From positions 2,721,178 to 2,785,177 of the forward strand of contig NC_083598.1 in NCBI RefSeq assembly GCF_020882245.1: a stretch of 64,000 nucleotides of DNA, written 5' to 3'. This document shows, in pieces, positions 23,536 through 37,051 of this stretch. The stretch's first letter is position 1, and each line of letters starts with the position of its first letter. The translations under genes and the position numbers were made by a program. The notes under the pieces were generated by a model. The model was not told the origin of the DNA and did no database searches. It saw nothing but the letters and a program-made list of their open reading frames with translations. This DNA comes from Rhopalosiphum padi (taxonomy: Eukaryota > Arthropoda > Insecta > Hemiptera > Aphididae).

Positions 23536-23740
23536 TATACAAAAGGGTGATTCTGATTTGAAAAAAATTAGTTAGTGTTGCCACAGGAGACTGTTAAATA
23601 GTTTAAAAAATATTAGAAACATAAGTGTTTAAAAACATAATAATAATGATTTATACATGATTCGTTTAAATTATAGATTATTTAAAGTTTTTAACGACTG
23701 TTAAACTGCAATAACCAATAGCTATCACCCACTATATATA
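23536..23740. mobile_element. Possible mariner-like MITE, about 205 bp
   Basis: The left end TATACAAAAGGGTGATTCTG and the complement of the right end TATATATAGTGGGTGATAGC share GGGTGAT with TA-rich flanks. Its length matches the candidate at 8163-8363. Interior without coding capacity. A TA target site is likely but cannot be proved in this TA-rich flank. Confidence 0.4.
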
Positions 23741-25102
23741 TTAACTTATGAATAAACATTTATTTTAATTTGTTTTTATCAATTCATAAACGCATCAACA
23801 ACTTTGTCATAGACGTTACATTTACATAATTTATATCATAACACTGTATGCAAAATAGTAATCTTGATTTATTGGAAAATAGAATTTTAATATGTTTCCC
23901 ATTGATGGTCACTACACAATTATTAGCAAAATTATACCGTTTTAAAAACTATTAAATGTTTGAAAGTTCCTCATTAATCTGTTGAGAATTAATAGAGAAT
24001 TAGTTGAGAATAATACGTAATGCATTTTTATTCATCTTTTCTTTCTGCAGCTATTAACCTTATTATTTTTTCGTGTCGTATTTCTGCTTCAAGTACCTAT
24101 TTATTGATGGATGACTATAGTAGAATCATTAAGTTTTTAGCTTCCATTGTTGATTTTTGTTAAAATTTTGACTTTTGGAAAGAATGTTCGCAACTTAAAA
24201 TATCCAAAACACAAATTAGTCTTACTGTATACAAAAATAATTCATATAAGAATTTAAAATTGCAATGACCTTTTTGGTATTGTGGTATTTCAATCCATAA
24301 TTCCGTAATTGTTCAAAATGTCCAACTTTTGGACAACTTTTGAACTTTTTAAATAGTTATTTAAAATGTGCAGTCGATATTATAATAAATAAAAGGATTA
24401 TGCAATTAAGATATAAAATATATCGATAATAATTTATGCACATCCAAATATTCTTAATCTTAAATAAATAGGTACAAGGTACCTATACGTATTATTTTGT
24501 ACATGATATTCATTTTGAAATATTTATTTTATCAACGTTTTGGATTATATTTTTATGTATTTTACCTTGTTATGTGTATATATTATACCAATTACCTTAT
24601 CGTCAAGTTGATTTAACATTTATTACATAATACATCGCATAGTATAATAACGACATAATCTATATATGGATGATGCTGATTACATGTAATATGCCCACAC
24701 ATCCTTTGGTGAGATGAAGGCAGTCTCCTCCATTAGATTTTAAATTATGCCGTATTAGCTGATCCAAAGGTCTGTTGGTTTAATGATGACAATGTGACAC
24801 GTTTATGTATGAAAAATTAAATATATTTGAGGCGTTTCTTTGAACACTGACCATTGGGGGTGGAGACAAGAAGGATGGAAAAATGCTGACCTCTGCGGAT
24901 AATTTCGATTATGTTGGTGTTGGTCATAATATCTCTGAATCGTGGGCATTATAACATAAAGTGGTCAATAATAGAGTGCAAAATACAAACCTCAGCCAGA
25001 GGCTGAGACTAACATTATGAATAGGAATCTTATTGAATTTTTATATGATTATTAATTACGTGTACGTTTGAACTGTATAAGAGCTTGTTATCAATCTTAT
25101 TA
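23741..25102. other. Spacer without recognisable gene
   Basis: The stretch contains two short perfect hairpins, GTCCAA/TTGGAC near 24329-24343 and CTCAGCC/GGCTGAG at 24991-25007. Base composition is more balanced at about 24680-24960, but no frame or known element is recognised. Confidence 0.45.
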
Positions 25103-25286
25103 CCTTGGCGGTCCTACGGAGGGATGGGTGGATCGCCCCCCTTGACCTATATTATATTACAACAAAAACCTGATAATATGTCTATATGTTATACAGTATT
25201 TTTTTTATGACTTCTATTTTTGAGGATTGTATTTAATGTGAAAAATATTTCGCCCTCCCCCTGGAATTTGTCAAGAACCGCCACTG
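25103..25286. mobile_element. hAT-like MITE, 184 bp, with 8-bp target duplication
   Basis: The right end (AGAACCGCCACTG) is the inverted form of CAGTGGCGGTTCT. The left end reads CCTTGGCGGTCCT, matching at 10 of 13 positions. The flanks TCTTATTA (left) and TCTTATCA (right) agree at seven of eight bases. Both CAGTGGCG termini and 8-bp duplications are hAT hallmarks. The interior has C-runs inside both ends and no coding capacity. Confidence 0.78.
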
Positions 25287-28193
25287 TCTTATCATAATAT
25301 ATAGCACGCATCGAGTACCGTATAGAACTAGAGAACGAACAGGTGAAACAGTCGTGGCGATGGCTCAATATTTAGGGTGTTATTTATTTTTATTTTACCG
25401 AAAACTTGGTCGAGCCGACAAACGAAAACGAATCTGTCTATACGCATTATAGAATCAACGTGTAAACTACATAATGTGCACAATAAATCTTAATACTATC
25501 ATATAATATATTTACTATGTAATATATTCATACATATATTATACTACATAGGTATAAATAATATCATATATTTTGGAGCGATACAACACGCCTATTTATA
25601 TAGTAATGATATATTTTAGCCGTATGTATATAATATATCTATAGGTATTAACCAAAAGTGGAAGTCGGCAACCTTGACGAAGGGACGTTTTATGTCGACG
25701 CGGTTTCTCCTCGTAGGCACCTATATATATATATATATATATGTATATATAATAATAATATTATGATGCGTATTTTACGAGGCCCGAATCGGCTTCAGTG
25801 GCGACCGGCGGTCGTACAACACGCGTATTATAATGTAATGCATATCATAAAATCGTATACCTATATAGGCACGTTGTTCTATAATACACTTATATATATT
25901 ATATATATATATACACACGTATAATACAACACATTATTATAATGTCACGGTGGCTTTGGTGATGGAGGCGGTAGCCATAGATGTTATGCAAATGTGCGGA
26001 CAGGTGTAAATACGCATTGATTCCGACGATGGGATATTAAACACATATTATATAGACCTCGGCCCTCGGGGGTCGTATGGACAGATCGGTTAGCGCCGAA
26101 TCCGTCCGTCTTGTGCGTACCCACATTAAATATACTCTCCGATGTATACCGCTCATATTCGTATAATATTCATCATTAATATAATTTATACCGAAGACAT
26201 TGTACAGACACTACATTATTACGTATATAGGTATAGGATATAATATAGTGTTATATATATACGAGTATACATATGTATAATAGTCTATATATCATGTTAT
26301 AACATGTAATCGGGGTTATATTTATTCAACGCCGCAGACACTCACTTTCTCTGACGATGTACATATTTTTATTGTTTATTCACAACTTTTTTCACTTTGA
26401 AGTGTTCGTATAACCGTGATCGGGTGTAGTGTAAAATTCACTTGGACAAATCAAAATATTGTCTATTATTGCGCATAGCCGATTATCTGCGTGTCTCGTT
26501 ATAATAATACTTGTTAAGCGGCGACCGCGATTTCACGTAGTAAGAACGGGATAATGTATGCGTGTCTGCTGCGGGGACGTCTGCAACAGCAGTATACTTG
26601 CAGGTAGGCCTAACAGGTATAGACGATAATCGTCGGTGGTTATTATTATATAACTACTTATTTGTGTGTGTGGCTTTATATTATTCTCAGACACGTTTAC
26701 CTGTACAGAAAACCGTTCGACCCGTCGCAGGCGGCTTAACACCCCCTATAATCGGAATAGCGGCTGTATAATATATGGGGATGACTCTGCAGAGTCTGCA
26801 GTGCACAGAACGCCGACGCACAATAACGTCAATATTATTGAATCAACAGTTTACTATAATTTGAACTGCTATACGGTGTATACGTATTATAAACACGCGC
26901 GAATTTGAGTACCGTTTACGGAGAGGTCGGGAGAGGGGGCTGGTCATAACCACGTATGAAAACTAAATGAAATCCTATTGACATTTATTTAGCTAAGAAA
27001 TAAGTTTTATAAGTTCATAAAGACAATTTTCTAATGAAGACAATCATGTTGTATACGTCTGTAACAATATAACTAATAGAATATAATGTACAAATAGAAA
27101 ATATACTGTCGATAAGGCGAGAGAAAATGTCCTCATCGACTACTTTTCAAGTACATCACTGATGTATGATGATTTTCACTGTACATACAATACTTCAAAC
27201 TTCAAAGTATACACAATTTGAGTAAATAAGTGATCCTAAACAGGTGTTATAGTGTTAAAAATTTAAACATTTTGATAAGTTATCTCAACTAAGAAATTTA
27301 TTGCGCGTGTCATAAACTCTTATTACAATTACTACAAGAAAAATGAATTCTCTACAAAAAAAAAAAAACCGTATAGACTTAATATCTTTATTAGGTATTG
27401 TTCTGTTATTACTTATGATCCCCATACTTATAAAAACGTATACTATCGTGTACATATCGCTCAATTATCAAATACCGAAGAAAACAAATATTGAAGAAAA
27501 AATAATTCCCTTCTTGTTTTATTTATTTAACACTATGATAAATATACTGGTATATCGTAAAAAGATTTAGGTACAAAAAAATTAATTTAATATTTTAATG
27601 AAATAAAATAATCTCATTTTTCCAACTAATTATTGATAACATAAAAAAAAATAAGATTGTAGGTCACCAAAATCGTTAAATAACATCACTTAAAATTGTT
27701 TCAAACACCTAGGTTGGTTTCAATGGAAAATTACTAAGACCAATTTGTCCAAGTGAGTTGTATGCCCGTTACTCATTTGTCAATTTGACATTATTTTATT
27801 TCTAAGCCTTTTAGTTTTAATAAATAGTTGAATTGTAGGAATGAGTGTTTTGGTTGATCGATTCGGTACGGCGAACAAAATTGTAAATAAAAATATAGAT
27901 CTGTAAACAATAATATAAGTAGGTATAGGTATGCTTAAATTTCACGCTTTAATAATTGAGGTCTGTTTAACATTGCAGAACAGTACCTTTTTTAACATAA
28001 CACTGATTCCATTGGGAATTGAGATAGATTTACTTATTTTATTTATTTTTTTGCCTTTTATTGCTATTATTATTATTTATAATATTTTTTTACTGTAATT
28101 ATACAGTAGAAATATTTATAATATAAACGATACGCTTACTGCGTTTATTAAATATTAATAATGAATTATAACACATACTAAAATAATATTATA
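25287..28193. other. Spacer without recognisable gene
   Basis: An (AT)n array is at 25721-25742. Base composition is more balanced at 26510-26930, where several short frames overlap on both strands (26533-26908) without recognisable content. An ATG frame of 75 codons at 27343-27570 is Ile/Lys/Leu-rich, as AT-rich spacer would give. Confidence 0.4.
25721..25742. repeat. (AT)n microsatellite
   Basis: About 11 AT units are read directly. Confidence 0.92.
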
Positions 28194-28304
28194 ATGGCCT
28201 TCGAAATGTACGACGCGGTGTCGGCGCGCAGAACAAGAGGGTTGGCAGGTATTTCGGGTCTTAGCGACGTACAGGTGCAAATATTTTCATTATTATTTTC
28301 TTAA
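28194..28304 (+). CDS. Candidate short ORF or first coding exon (36 codons)
   Basis: The ATG has A at -3 and G at +4. The first 18 codons (MAFEMYDAVSARRTRGLA) are in a GC-rich island that contrasts with the flanking AT-rich DNA. Two donor-like sites follow: GGCAG|GTATTT at about 28248/28249 and TACAG|GTGCAA at about 28274/28275. If a donor is used, the tail, which becomes Phe/Leu-rich and stops at 28302-28304, is intron. No homologue is recognised. Confidence 0.25.
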   Translation: MAFEMYDAVSARRTRGLAGISGLSDVQVQIFSLLFS

Positions 28305-28352
28305 TTCTTTTTCCTCCTACCATCCATTCTCTCCCGCACCACCTCACAGCAA

Positions 28353-28377
28353 AAATAATAATAATAATAATAATAAA
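28353..28377. repeat. (AAT)n microsatellite
   Basis: About eight AAT units are read directly. Confidence 0.93.
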
Positions 28378-28519
28378 ACATCATATCACAGCACACCACC
28401 ACATAATATATATTATATTGTACTCAGCTGCAGAGGGGCGGCCCACCGATAATTTTCCCGTCTTGCGGTTGGTGGCGGCGAGGCGGAGACGACAACAACA
28501 AATCCCGAAATCTGACGCA

Positions 28520-31500
28520 AACTATATATATATATATATGTATATAATATGTATGTACATAAATACCTTTGAACGATTATAATTATTACTTAGGTACCTA
28601 ATACGGCCTGTCTCGGTGTACGGGGGCGAGCAGAGGAGAAGGATAACCGCGGGCCTGAATGCGCGCACAACCGTCGCCCCTCGATATCGTATTTCGTCTA
28701 TAATACATATATTTGCGTATAGGTTTATCGTGTGTACCTACCTATATATAGATTGGTGGATTGGTAGCTGCAGGTTTACGGTGGTTGGTAACTTATTGCG
28801 GCAGAAAATATCGCCAACAGGTGTGTACACACTGCTAATGCCGTTAGGAAAACGTTAAAAAAATGCTCGAGTTATACAATATTCTAATTATAGCTATTAT
28901 TATTTATTTTCCACTTTTAGGGAAAAAAAAAATATTTTGATTTTATAAAACATATCAATATTGTTGGGTGACGCGATTTTTGAGTTAAGAAAATTAAATT
29001 ATAAATACATCCGAATAGTGTGAATATAATGTACTGGAATAAGATGACGTTGCCTACAGGTTCACGATAAAAAAAATCACCCTACAGCATCATCGGTACA
29101 CTGCATAGGTGCCTATATATATATGTATAATGTATTACTTTAGGTACACATCGCCTTGTTTACGACTGCAGAACTGCATATATATATATATAATGTAATA
29201 TAATATTTAACGCCCATCAGGTGTTTTTTTAAGGGCGGCTAACGACTTTAAATCGTTTTTGTGTTTCACCCGCGTTTTAATAATAATGGTCTATAATAGG
29301 GTATTTGGTCAACGCGGTCGTATAGTGTTAGTATAGATATTGTACATACGTATAATTAATCGGTCGTAATTTAAAAGACGGATGCTTTTCACCTTTTTCG
29401 TTTTCAAAGTGTGCTAAAGACGATTAGAGTTGGCTATAAATTAAAGGGGTTGTTCTTGACTTATTATATATATAAATATATATTCTTGGCAGACTATTAA
29501 GAAGAAACAAATTACTGTTTAACGTAAATAAATATGAACTGGTTTTGGACGATATTATAAATGATGGTCTCGTCACTATTACATTCTGACTCTCACGGGG
29601 TAAAAGAAAAATAGACATTCTTATATTATAAAAGGTACGGGGAGTTGAAATTTGAGTAATAATGATTTGCATACTAATTTTCTAAAAGGATAATGACGAG
29701 GTACATTCAAATCCTACTATATACAGGCATACAGCATTTTGGTTATCTCCGTTCCCTCTTTTTTATATTTTGTTTTTCAAATTAAAGTTTTAATTTGTTT
29801 GAAATCAATCGACGCGTATACCGTAATAGTTGTAAAATTATATTACATTGTAGATATTCATAGGAACTATTACATAATATATATATATAATAAATTATGA
29901 TTAAAATGACGAAAAACTACAAGGTAATCCTCTGACTACTAATTACTATTCTGTTGCATGCCACTACGGTGTATTCAATAACGGAAAATCAATGGTCGCT
30001 TATTTCAGTAGGTATACATTATAACATTGTACCCATCTCGTATCCTGCACGTGTGTGTTAATACTCATTTGTTTAATTTTATTTTCTCTCCTACCTCCTG
30101 AAATAAAATAATAATTATATAGTTGTTTATATATATTTTCGTATAAACTATAACTTTAATGACAACAGTAAACACAATAGCGATATACCGTACCACAAGA
30201 TCATAACATATATACAGGACAGATATAGCACGGCCCGGGACACCTATAAAATTATTCAATAGGTATAATATAACACACTTAATGTAAATTTTTAGAAAGC
30301 GTACACAAAACATGCGATTACAATATATTGTACTTTTATTGCGCCTTTATCGTATCGTTCTGTAATGTACGGGCGTTAAAGTCTCGACGGAGAACACCTA
30401 CAATAATATTATATTATATATTATAGTGTATATATTGCTGGTATATTATATTACCGACTACCGATTGCCACCGCGCTGTGTGCGGGAAATAATAAACGCG
30501 CGTGTTGACACGGTTATTATAACAACACATTTACATACACGAGTAACACTATTACAATATACATATAAGACGTATAAATGTATATAGTAGGTAATAGCTG
30601 GTATATGGTATATTATCTACACTACGCGCGATTTCTTAAGAATTGCACGTTCAGTTAATGTTTTTTGCCGTCGTTTAAGTATAAAGTTTATGCGCATATA
30701 GATATGATATTAATAATAATAAAATTATCGTTATATTCTCGTTCGATACTGTAAAGAAATACAAAAAAAAAAAAACGGTTAACTCGTTAAATCGATAATA
30801 TATATATATGTGTGTGTGTGTGTGTGTACAACTTGTCCGATGGACAATATCGGCTTTAACCCGTACCGCAGTCTGCAGTTATACCTACACGATATATTAC
30901 GGTATGTATATATAGTCAATTACATGTATATATGTGTGTACGTAGCAGATTAAATATATTTTACATTAACATTATTGTTTGATGGATAATAATGTTCGTA
31001 AATAACGACCTGCCGGCAACGGCAAAAACGCACTGACACGAAGTCCGATATATATAAAAATTAAAACATCCATCAGAATTATAATACGACTCGGGTATAA
31101 GTCTACAGAATACTGAAATGCACAGCACGTTGTTATAATAAGTGTGCGCGTATGATAACTAATAAATTGTGTTTATAAAATACCACTGTGTTCGATCTCC
31201 GTTTAAAACCAGCCTCGCGCCGTTCGGATATATAATACTGTGTAACAATGACAATATAATGATAATCCGATTATCCGTATATTTATGTTGAATTTATTAT
31301 TTCGGTCGAGACTATAGTAGATATAATGTTAATATTATAGATACGATGACATACAGTTTGGGGGTAATCTCGTCACTAAATAATGTAAATATCATCGGTT
31401 ATTAACATGATATTATATATTGTATATATTATATTATATTATATTAACACGACGTCGTTAAAAAAAATATTGTAAAAAGTGTTAATATTTTTTTCTCTGA

Positions 31501-33060
31501 TATTAAAAATAAATAACTAAAAATAGATGTAAAGTGATGGTAAGAATTCTGATTATTATTAAGTATAAGTAATATGCACGGTTATTTTTTTTGTGCAACG
31601 TACTTTTACATATTTGCTTAATAATGTCCGGGAATCGCATTATATTAATACACATAATCTATTTTTTTATTTTGCATATTTTTACATATTATTAGTTTAA
31701 TGCATATCATTATTGCATATTTTAAATACAAACACGAAAAATGCATGTTTTATTTAAATAGAAGTAGTGTAAAATCTAAATGCCAAGTCATACTACGGTT
31801 ATAATTTTAATTTAATAAAACCACTGATTTTGTCTTTGACAAAAAAAAAAAAGAAGTAAAAATGTATTAGCAGTATTATGGATTATTTAAAAGTAGGTAT
31901 TACTAACAAAAATTATAGAGCGCATACTGTTTAAATGCATAAAATAGTGACTTTATTCTTAATTCGTTTTAAAATTATAGAATGCTTTATGAATTTATGA
32001 TAGTTTAAAGTGTTTAGACTTATATTGGTAAATTAATTGTATATTACATATTGCATAGATAGTTTATTTGATTGTTTCATATTTGAAAAAAAAAATAAAA
32101 TGTATATTTTACTATTTTATATAGTTATATTGCATATAAATTCCAGTCCTAATCATAACTACATTCGTTTTTTATTTTCAATAAGTAAAACAGTTTTAAA
32201 TTTGTCTATGGTTTATTGCAACTTTAATTCTTTAATTTATAATATTATATTATAGCCTATATGTATATATTCAAACGAATATTATGATTTATATTACTAA
32301 AATGAGATTCATCAATTAAAAGTCGAGGACGCTTAATATTCCTAATTAATAAATATATTATGTTCATTATTTTTCAATTACAATTAAATATGTGAACAAT
32401 TAACTTTAAAAAAAAATAAACAATTTTTTCATCAAATTTGACGATTCTGGCCGGTCATACATTGAACCGCACTTATAATTAGTTATGTAAGGTATATAAT
32501 AGAACGTATTGAACGCGATTTCGAATCTTTCAAACGATTTTGTTTTGTTTTGAATTACGGGCGAGACAGTTAAGTACTGCTATCATTGTGCGATTTGACC
32601 GTTGGTCGAGTTAACACTTAGAGTAGCGTATAATAATAAACAGATTATCTTACTATATTATGTGCATATAATATACGTTAGAAGGCGCGAAAAGATACGC
32701 CTCGTAACACACACTGCCGCGTCGCGATAATAGCTGTTGGTAATTGTTGTTGTTTGTTACTATACGTTCGATAGTAAACACTAAACAGTTTTTTTTTCCG
32801 CCAAAGACGTATATCGGCTTACAAATAATGTGTATTAAAGCAGTCAGTAGCTTATAGATGTATCGGATGTCTTGTAAAGGCCGTTTAAGCGAAAAAAACC
32901 CATAAAAATAAATCGTATTAACAACAACACTTTAAATTTTACGCTGTATGAAAGAAAAAAAAACGAATAACAAATTTAAACGAGACGAGTTAATCGTAAC
33001 CAAAAAAAAAAAAAAAAAACCAAGACACAGAATGCATTTATATAATATATATTGAACCTA
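28520..33060. other. Long AT-rich spacer without recognisable gene
   Basis: The stretch includes TA runs near 28524-28540, the TA/TG array at 30797-30829 and a poly-A tract at 33002-33019. A right-hand mariner-like end word (AATCACCCTACAG) lies near 29078-29090 without a visible partner. Frames are short and Ile/Tyr/Phe-rich. Confidence 0.5.
30797..30829. repeat. (TA)n(TG)n compound microsatellite
   Basis: TA units change into TG units without a gap; read directly. Confidence 0.93.
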
Positions 33061-33615
33061 TACAGGATGATTCCACTGATCCGTTAACTTGCTTAAATTA
33101 ATTTTCTATGTTATTTCTGTTTTGAAAAAAAATTTTTGAACTTTATTTGAAGTGTACATAAAACTTAATCATTATAAATAATAAAAAAAAAATACAAATT
33201 TTCACAACTTATTTTTATTGTAGATACCTATTATTAGTGGGTGATCACTGATCAAACTTTTTCAAAAGATGTCATTTTACTTCACTTGTTGAAACTTAAA
33301 ACGTCTATTAATAAAAATACTATTTATTAGATATATCGTTATATAATTGTAGATTTTCATTTTTGAGAAAGCATTCATACCTCTACACTGGATTATGAAA
33401 TTAAAAATATGGGACGTGTTCAAAATAATCGGACAAAAAATAGCAAAAAAAACTCGTTATAAAAATGTAATTTATTTTTTTCGAAGTCACATAAATTGAC
33501 AGATAATTAGTGTAATCAACGACACGGATCACGCTGTGTGATAGGTATATATATAGGTAGGTACTCGCTACTCACGAGATAGCCCAAATAAGGGAAACCC
33601 TTCTCATCGTGAATG
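33061..33615. other. Spacer with a possible transposon end at 33061
   Basis: TACAGGATGATTCCACTGAT at 33061 resembles the ends at 8363 (complement) and 23540. GTGGGTGATCACTGATC near 33237-33253 may be a second internal or terminal copy. No complete element could be delimited. Confidence 0.3.
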
Positions 33616-33633
33616 TTTTTTTTTTTTTTTTTT
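33616..33633. repeat. Poly-T tract (18 bases)
   Basis: Homopolymer read directly; its exact length may be affected by sequencing. Confidence 0.9.
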
Positions 33634-33852
33634 CGTAGATCGTTCGCAACTCACTTATAATATATTATATTAAACGGCAATCACGTCGTATAATAAATGA
33701 AATGAGAAAAAAAAACCACACGCACGCATACGACAGCATAATATATACCGTGTTCCGCAGATATATGTGTATGTGTGTGTGCCCACACGTATATTGAACG
33801 GGCGCGAAATCGGCAGGTGATTCGGATCCGTGGGAACGTCTTGTGCAGTGTG

Positions 33853-33871
33853 GTGTGTGTGTGTGTGTGTG
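33853..33871. repeat. (GT)n microsatellite
   Basis: About nine GT units. It explains the His/Thr-rich minus-strand frame at 33681-34070. Confidence 0.92.
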
Positions 33872-33979
33872 ATGTTATTATTTTATCATTCCACCTGCTC
33901 GCGTTATTAGCCGGCGTGGGCGCCGGGTTTAAAATAATAATAATAATCATAAAAAAAATAAATAAATAAGCGATTTTAT

Positions 33980-35952
33980 GTTTGTTTTTGCGCACTGGAT
34001 TAATATTATTGTGCGAGGTGGTTAGGTATATGGTATAAAACCATACGAATATAGGTATATACCAAAACACTACGTATAATGTTATTATACGTAATTATGT
34101 TTTGGTTATAAGTCGTGAGCCTAAACTTTTACGCGAAGATGAGTTGATGGACAGCACCAACGCTTTTGATAACAAGACGTATTAATATAGGTCACTACAA
34201 GCACTAAAGGAAGTGGGATAGATCGATACTTAGGTACGCTAACATTACATAATATGTAAAAGTACGGTGACATACAATTATTTTCAACAGAAACACTTGA
34301 CTTAGCCATTCATATTACACATTGATCATGATTCATGTGCAAACATATACATATTGTGAATAATTTAAATAATGTATTTTTAATAAATAAAGAAAAATTT
34401 AAGTTACAATAAGAAGTATTGTAAGAAAAACGGGTAGACGTCCCGAGAAAATAAATTTAAGAAGTGTAAAAAAATATAATGACATTACAAATAATATTAT
34501 AATTGGCAGACGTTTCTAAAAATTTACTGGAAATTTATTTTATAAATAGGTAACAATTTTATAATTTTTGATTAAATTTTATATAAAAACAACTTTACCA
34601 ATATATTTCCTATATTTTTAGATTGCAATAAAAATAACGTCATATTCCGCTCTAACATCCTGTATTATATTTATAAGTTGTTTGTCCCAAGACAATAATG
34701 TTTATCAAAATGTATAAAAAAAAAAACCAAGCAAAATTTAAATGTTCTACAAACGCAAAAGCAAGTTATATGACTTAACTTAAAAAAAGGGATAATCGAT
34801 TTGACTATAATCCATATACCGTCATAAAAATAATTTAATATCAAAATATTTTATTGCAATGTGACGAAATATATATTTATAGGTTTACGATCTTTTACGA
34901 CAACAACGAATTTCAAATAATACTATAGTATACCTGTAATTCACCTAATTCATGCAGTGCTTAAAATAATAAAGATTATTATTCTGGATAGTGGCCGATT
35001 GTTGGTAGCAACGTTAAATCTTTCTAATCGTCAACGTAAAGTTAATTAAGTATCTACAGTAGTCAATACGATTAGTATCTGTAGTATAAACTTTCAATAT
35101 ACACGTTTATACTTTATATGATATCACAAAAGTGTGCAACCCCGCAGGATAGACTATAAAAATCAAAAACAAATGTACTACTTAGCAGAAAACACCGAAA
35201 ATCAGAATTTCGGTAAATGCATATAATCAAAAGCTAAAATAGTGGTGAGCTTAACGCAGCTCAGTGAATCAACCGGAAAGATGTAATGTATAAAATACGA
35301 TATATTATGTAAAACGATCGTTAGCAAAATTTTAGAGATTCGTTCACATGTTCTAAAACTGCTTTTGGTCGAATATCGTTTTCGCGCCCAAATAATAAAT
35401 AATAACACTAAAGCTGAATTTATTAACAAAACGATTATAAATCAGAATTGCAGGGGATCTTGCATTGTACGTCAATCTCGATAATGTATACGAACACTGT
35501 ATTATAATATTATACGTACGAGTTGGATTAGACGAACGCCTACATTTTATTTTTTCGACCGGTTTCGACCGTCATAAAATCGCAACACAGTAATTTACTT
35601 GTACACGCGGATATCGCATAATTCGTACGCATCGTATATTATGTACTTATGTACGTCCGTATATCTAATTGCACCAAAACTGCAGCAGCAGATATTTACC
35701 GCACACACGCGCACTAATAAAGTATATATTTTTGTATTATTTTTTATTTATACTTGTTTACAACTAGTTAATTTTTACGAATTTCAGAAGTAAGTTCAGA
35801 TTTAAAATACATAATAAGTAAATTAGCAATTACATAACATATAAGTATAATGACTAGTGAAACATTGATGACAAACTCTTATAGTACTAAGACTAAAATT
35901 TCCTAATAAATAATAAACACTAAGACTAATTGTCTAAGAGATTAGGAATTTG
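33980..35952. other. AT-rich spacer without recognisable gene
   Basis: No frames with recognisable content, no clear terminal repeats. Confidence 0.5.
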
Positions 35953-36460
35953 CAGGGCTCGGGACTTATAGAACTTAAAATCATTAAAAATAAACACTTA
36001 AAAACATCATTATAAGCATTTAAAAAACATAAATTTGAGCAAAAATATTTAATCAAAAAAAAAAAAAACAATTTTTTTTTACGTGAGAAAGTATTAGTAT
36101 AAAGGTACTATACGTCATAATTTATGACTGTGCTAAAAATAATATAATTAAATATTACAAGAAATATTGAAACAAAATGATTAGGAAAATTTTCTAACTA
36201 AAAAATAAAAATAAATCTTTACATTACAAACTTCACTTTCGAGACATTTTGCCTTATTGTTTATATAAAGTAGAACAACTGGTCAAAAAAGCAAAAACAA
36301 TCAGAAAAACTAAAAATAAGCATCTTTTGAAAAAATCGTTGAAAAAATCAAAACAAAGCACTTTCAAGCTATAACGTGTTGTAACATGACATACACTTCC
36401 ATAGCACCAATTTAAAATCAATCCATAAAAATAAGAAAATGCTTTAAGTCCCGAGTCCTG
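35953..36460. mobile_element. hAT-like non-autonomous element, about 508 bp, with 8-bp duplication
   Basis: The left end is CAGGGCTCGGGACTTATAG. The right end (TTTAAGTCCCGAGTCCTG) is its inverted copy, with 14 of the outer 16 bases matching. Flanking bases GGAATTTG (35945-35952) and GGAATGTG (36460-36467) agree at seven of eight positions if the element ends one base earlier on the right. The interior is A-rich with repeated TAAAAACAT-like phrases, recalling the element at 15354-15877. No transposase is encoded. Confidence 0.75.
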
Positions 36461-36994
36461 GAATGTGTATCTAAATCACAGCACAATCCTTGGTACAATA
36501 AATGTGGTTTTATTCAAAAGACGAGTAGCGACTATCTTATTTTTTAAGTTGTTGATGAAACTTATGTCCAATTCTTTCCTGCAGTCTAAGTATTCCCACG
36601 TCTAGGATTGATACACCAAGATTTTCAGAAACTGAACAGTATTTATAGCCTTGTAGCTAGTGTTTTATTTTTAATTGAAAGAAACCGTTTTTGGAAATTT
36701 TCAATGCGTCCTAAGTTTTCCTGAATATAATATAGAGACCACATTACGTCATATACACGCATTACGAGGGATTGATCTTATACCGGTGATCATATAATAT
36801 GTGCATAATATTATTTTATCCTCGAGCGGTGGTTTTTGATTTTTGTACACTACAATACTTACATGTATATGTATTCAATTTTGGAGACCTCGTAAAAAAT
36901 AACCGATTCGACCGTGACGCGTGAGATCTTTTTTTATTTCATTATTATTTTTTTTTTTACGAAATCGTCAAATGGCGCGTTACCCGCGCGCGGC

Positions 36995-37002
36995 TATATA
37001 AA
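36995..37002 (+). promoter_or_regulatory. Candidate TATA box
   Basis: TATATAAA is embedded in an otherwise GC-rich stretch (CGCGCGCGGC before, CACCTGCTCCGGGCCG after), which makes it stand out from the TA-rich background. A start about 30 bases downstream would leave a leader of roughly 25 bases before the ATG at 37052. Confidence 0.35.
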
Positions 37003-37051
37003 CAACTTCACCTGCTCCGGGCCGCTGCAGCGCATCGGTATTACACCGGCG

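Noticed and set aside
33405..33440. GTTCAAAATAATCGGAC, similar to some Tc1-like ends
   Set aside because: No inverted partner or TA duplication could be found nearby.
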